Positions 5,424 to 7,004 of a stretch of DNA of 7,004 nt are shown here, piece after piece. The DNA comes from Nitrospirota bacterium (lineage in GTDB: Bacteria; Nitrospirota; Thermodesulfovibrionia; Thermodesulfovibrionales; JdFR-88). Below the pieces are notes generated by a model. It searched no databases. It was not told where the DNA came from and saw only the letters and a program-made list of their open reading frames with translations. Numbering within the stretch: the stretch's first letter is position 1; every line of letters starts with the position of its first letter. Where the stretch lies: contig JAKAEG010000178.1 of the NCBI GenBank assembly GCA_021819985.1, positions 1 through 7,004 of the forward strand, given 5' to 3'. Made by a program: the position numbers and the translations under genes.

Positions 5424-5885
5424 ATGAATGATGAGGCGATTCTTTTCAGTGCCAGCCAGAAAATGGCAGACTTCCTTATTCCTGATGCAATGGAACATTT
5501 AAAGGATTATGATGAACTTTACTGGGATGTTCCTTTCCCGATTAGATCCGCTAATTTTCAATCGCCTACCAACATCACTGGTTATGTTCATATTCGCGGA
5601 AGGCAGGTTGCATATAAAATTAAGATTAAAGATATCAAAGATTTTTCGGACGAATTTTTTGAAAAGAAATTCCGAATCCCTAAAAAACCCGACTCCTGGA
5701 TTGAAGATTATAAGGATAAGGAAAATGGAGAATTTAGCAAGCATAAGTGGAAACGCACCTTCATCGTAACGAGTATTGAGCGATTTTCCTGTGATACAAA
5801 GAATTTTCGAAAATCAAAAGATGGATTACCTGTGCATCCTCGGATTCTTAGTAGTTATGTTGAGGTTATACCCAAGAAGAAATGA
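5424..5885 (+). CDS. Uncharacterised 153-residue basic protein
   Basis: I do not recognise this protein. It is small, soluble-looking and Lys-rich, without a signal peptide, membrane segment or Cys cluster. The middle and end have a beta-strand-like pattern: TGYVHIRG (52-59), VAYKIKIKDI (62-71), KRTFIVTSIERF (110-121) and SSYVEVIP (143-150). Two Trp residues lie in the Lys/Asp-rich stretch between (92 and 109). This order loosely recalls PUA/EVE/ASCH-like nucleic-acid-binding barrels, but that is only a guess. The ATG at 5424 is the first start codon after an in-frame TAG at 5370. AAAGGAG lies 16 bases before it, which is long. Its stop overlaps the next start by ATGA, so the two are probably made together. 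AT-richer base use than the left half suggests transfer. The coding call rests on length, overlap and promoter. Confidence 0.75.
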   Translation: MNDEAILFSASQKMADFLIPDAMEHLKDYDELYWDVPFPIRSANFQSPTNITGYVHIRGRQVAYKIKIKDIKDFSDEFFEKKFRIPKKPDSWIEDYKDKENGEFSKHKWKRTFIVTSIERFSCDTKNFRKSKDGLPVHPRILSSYVEVIPKKK

Positions 5886-6583
5886 CTCTAAATATTGATT
5901 GGATATGTCCTGCTTGTTTAGCAAAAAATAGCACAATTTCTTTGCAGTGCCAATGCGGTATCGTCATTGACGAAAGCGATATTAAAGACTTCAGGTCTGA
6001 TATTCTGCCACCCCAAATATATAAGGAATCGACTAACTACTCTTCTGTTGCAGCCATTAGAAAGTCGTTTTTATTAAAATGCTACCTCCAGTTACGCTTT
6101 CCTGAAAGTACAGAATCAAAAAAAGCAAAAAAAGAATTTTTCAGCAGTCTGCCAGTATCAGTAGATATAGACAATCTTATTATTCGGACAAAATACCTCG
6201 AACTGCTTAAAAACTCAACAGAAGACTTTTACGAGGTAACCAATGTAAATATTACCGAAGTCATTTGTGGCAAATGCGGTGCCACAAATCTATATACCGA
6301 AAAAAATGTGCAATGCTCTAGATGCGGAGACTGGCTTTACCAATATCTTTCAGAAAAAAAATCTGAAGCTGCAACAGTGGGTTCTCCTTTTGTATGCCCA
6401 CACTGCCAGAAAAAAGGATTTGTCCGAACAAAAGAGGTCAAACGTAAAAAGGGCATAAGTGGCGCTAAAGCTACTGGAGCCATTTTGACTGGTGGCTGGT
6501 CATTATTAGCCACTGGGCTAGCCAAAAAAGAACGTGGCACTCAAGCACATTGCGATAATTGCGGGGCCACATGGGATTTCTGA
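5882..6583 (+). CDS. Triple zinc-ribbon protein with a hydrophobic hairpin in the last ribbon
   Basis: The 233-residue protein contains three likely zinc sites. Ribbon 1 uses Cys9, Cys12, Cys23 and Cys25 (CPAC ... CQC). Ribbon 2 uses Cys129, Cys132, Cys145 and Cys148 (CGKCGATN ... CSRCGDW). Ribbon 3 uses Cys172/Cys175 (CPHC) and Cys224/Cys227 (CDNCGATW). Its halves are split by a basic run KEVKRKKG and a Gly/Ala-rich hydrophobic stretch (about 192-213, SGAKATGAILTGGWSLLATG). Ribbons interrupted by such a hairpin recall LITAF-like membrane-edge domains; that comparison is by eye. Residues 40-125 are a helical, charged linker. It overlaps the upstream stop by ATGA and has no separate ribosome site, so it is coupled to that gene. 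It is AT-rich, like its partner. A role in nucleic-acid or membrane contact is possible; no enzyme motif is visible. Confidence 0.8.
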   Translation: MTLNIDWICPACLAKNSTISLQCQCGIVIDESDIKDFRSDILPPQIYKESTNYSSVAAIRKSFLLKCYLQLRFPESTESKKAKKEFFSSLPVSVDIDNLIIRTKYLELLKNSTEDFYEVTNVNITEVICGKCGATNLYTEKNVQCSRCGDWLYQYLSEKKSEAATVGSPFVCPHCQKKGFVRTKEVKRKKGISGAKATGAILTGGWSLLATGLAKKERGTQAHCDNCGATWDF

Positions 6584-6605
6584 GGCAAATCTAAAAAAAT
6601 TCAGG

Positions 6606-6644
6606 CGCGTAAATATGGCGCTATGATCAACAAATATTTAGGCG
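6606..6644. repeat. Imperfect 11-bp inverted repeat upstream of a tiny ORF
   Basis: CGCGTAAATAT (6606-6616) and ATATTTAGGCG (6634-6644) pair at 10 of 11 positions with 17 bases between. The heptamer AGGCGCG also occurs directly repeated at 6603-6609 and 6640-6646. The spacing suits a dimeric regulator site or a hairpin after the zinc-ribbon gene. No T-run follows, so it is not a standard terminator. Confidence 0.4.
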
Positions 6645-6654
6645 CGAGATAGCA

Positions 6655-6735
6655 ATGAAATTAAATCTTTCAGATGCCGATGAGTTAAGACTTGAAACCA
6701 ATCTCTCAATCCTAAAGAGGTTGTCAAGGTTTTAG
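6655..6735 (+). CDS. Tiny 26-codon ORF, possibly a gene start cut by the insertion sequence
   Basis: The frame runs ATG to TAG and begins MKLNLSDADELRLE, then continues as a charged, helix-forming stretch ending LKRLSRF. GAGA about 7 bases upstream is a poor ribosome site. It stops within about 35 bases of the transposase stop, close to where the insertion sequence should end. The natural reading is therefore that a longer gene was interrupted, with the last codons coming from the element. It could equally be a chance ORF. Confidence 0.25.
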   Translation: MKLNLSDADELRLETNLSILKRLSRF

Positions 6736-7004
6736 TTGAAATTACCCGAGTGGTTCCCATTTTTTCCTTACGCTGCCAGCCTATCTATTGAATCATTGCC
6801 CATAGCAGCTTCGATATTCCTGAGAACTTCGGAAATTGAAGCATACCCTTTGACCAGCCTGTACCCCTTTTCCGCATAAAGAAGAACGGCGGCCAGCCAC
6901 CGCTGCATCATAGCACTTCCACGATACCGTTTTACGTTGCCCTCGACATCTCTCACCGTTGAGAACGTGCTCTCGATCGGGTTGGTGGATTGCAGCGGAT
7001 TCCG
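6736..7004 (-). mobile_element. 3' part of an IS256-family insertion sequence, cut by the window edge
   Basis: The transposase coding end occupies 6768-7004. The region just outside its stop (about 6736-6767, TTGAAATTACCCGAGTGG and on) is where the terminal inverted repeat of such an element should be. The other end lies outside the window, so the exact boundary, the inverted repeat and any target duplication cannot be confirmed. G+C rises again here (34 of 60 at 6841-6900) compared with the AT-rich genes to the left. Confidence 0.6.
6768..7004 (-). CDS. IS256/Mutator-family transposase, C-terminal fragment
   Basis: The 78 visible residues are the end of a transposase that moves its element by cut-and-paste or copy-out chemistry with a DDE catalytic triad. 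They begin RNPLQSTNPIESTFSTVRD. NPIESTF is the family's motif around the third catalytic acid (Glu). The following GNVKRYRGSAMMQRWLAAVL and AEKGYRLVKGYASISEVL match the usual C-terminal helix order. The frame is open to the window edge, so the N-terminal part with the two Asp residues is not seen. A GTG at 6956 also lies in this frame but is clearly internal. The frame is intact as far as it goes, so the element may be active. Confidence 0.88.
   Translation of the reverse strand, partial: RNPLQSTNPIESTFSTVRDVEGNVKRYRGSAMMQRWLAAVLLYAEKGYRLVKGYASISEVLRNIEAAMGNDSIDRLAA

Noticed and set aside
5115..5427. Two overlapping frames (5115-5297 and 5212-5427) before the accessory pair
   Set aside because: Both run through the REP-like CCCTC/GAGGG repeat and hairpins, with repeat-derived translations such as PLSPRPLGEGR; not credible genes.
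1..7004. CRISPR array, tRNA or rRNA
   Set aside because: No regularly spaced repeats, no tRNA cloverleaf with a GTTCRANNC-type T arm and no rRNA-like block were seen on either strand.

Overview
The window carries five ordinary bacterial housekeeping-type genes on the left (about 1-4950), a structured non-coding stretch of about 470 bases (4953-5423), and an AT-rich accessory segment on the right (5424-6583) that runs into the end of an insertion sequence at the window edge. The gene set is that of a free-living Gram-negative bacterium: an RsuA/RluB-type pseudouridine synthase, a short alpha-glucan phosphorylase, an FmdB-type zinc ribbon with a Cys/Ser tail and a YkgJ-type Cys-cluster protein. 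Together with the GTCATTCCCG-type dispersed repeat, this resembles Nitrospirota or the former Deltaproteobacteria. That placement is an impression from gene style, not a proven assignment.

Layout: a pseudouridine synthase (24-980, minus) diverges from a ferritin-like four-helix protein (1128-1628, plus). Next comes a small FmdB-type zinc ribbon (1760-1996, plus). It converges on an alpha-glucan phosphorylase (2188-3912, minus), with a 71-bp double-hairpin dispersed repeat at 2045-2115 in the convergent gap. The phosphorylase diverges from a YkgJ-family Cys-rich protein (4113-4952, plus) across about 200 bases that contain two mutually exclusive hairpins. These genes share no obvious pathway and look like independent single-gene units.

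The gap 4953-5423 contains hairpins, a consensus extended -10 box with a perfect 12-bp palindrome at its expected start point, a REP-like GC-rich repeat, a weak terminator-like hairpin, and a TTGACA promoter feeding the next genes. Genes 5424-5885 and 5882-6583 overlap by ATGA and so are probably translationally coupled. The first is a 153-residue protein I do not recognise. The second is a 233-residue protein with three zinc ribbons, the last split by a Gly-rich hydrophobic segment. Hand counts show the base shift: 22 G+C of 60 at 5641-5700 and 18 of 60 at 6121-6180, against 33 of 60 at 3301-3360. This pair is the best candidate here for an undescribed system. To its right are an inverted repeat (6606-6644), a 26-codon ORF that may be a gene cut by transposition, and the C-terminal end of an IS256/Mutator-family transposase (6768-7004, minus, running off the window).

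A recurring regulatory theme is that three genes (pseudouridine synthase, fmdB-like, phosphorylase) have good -10 boxes only 5 to 10 bases before the ATG and no Shine-Dalgarno sequence, which predicts leaderless or nearly leaderless mRNAs. The ferritin-like gene and the accessory pair instead have purine-rich ribosome-binding sequences.
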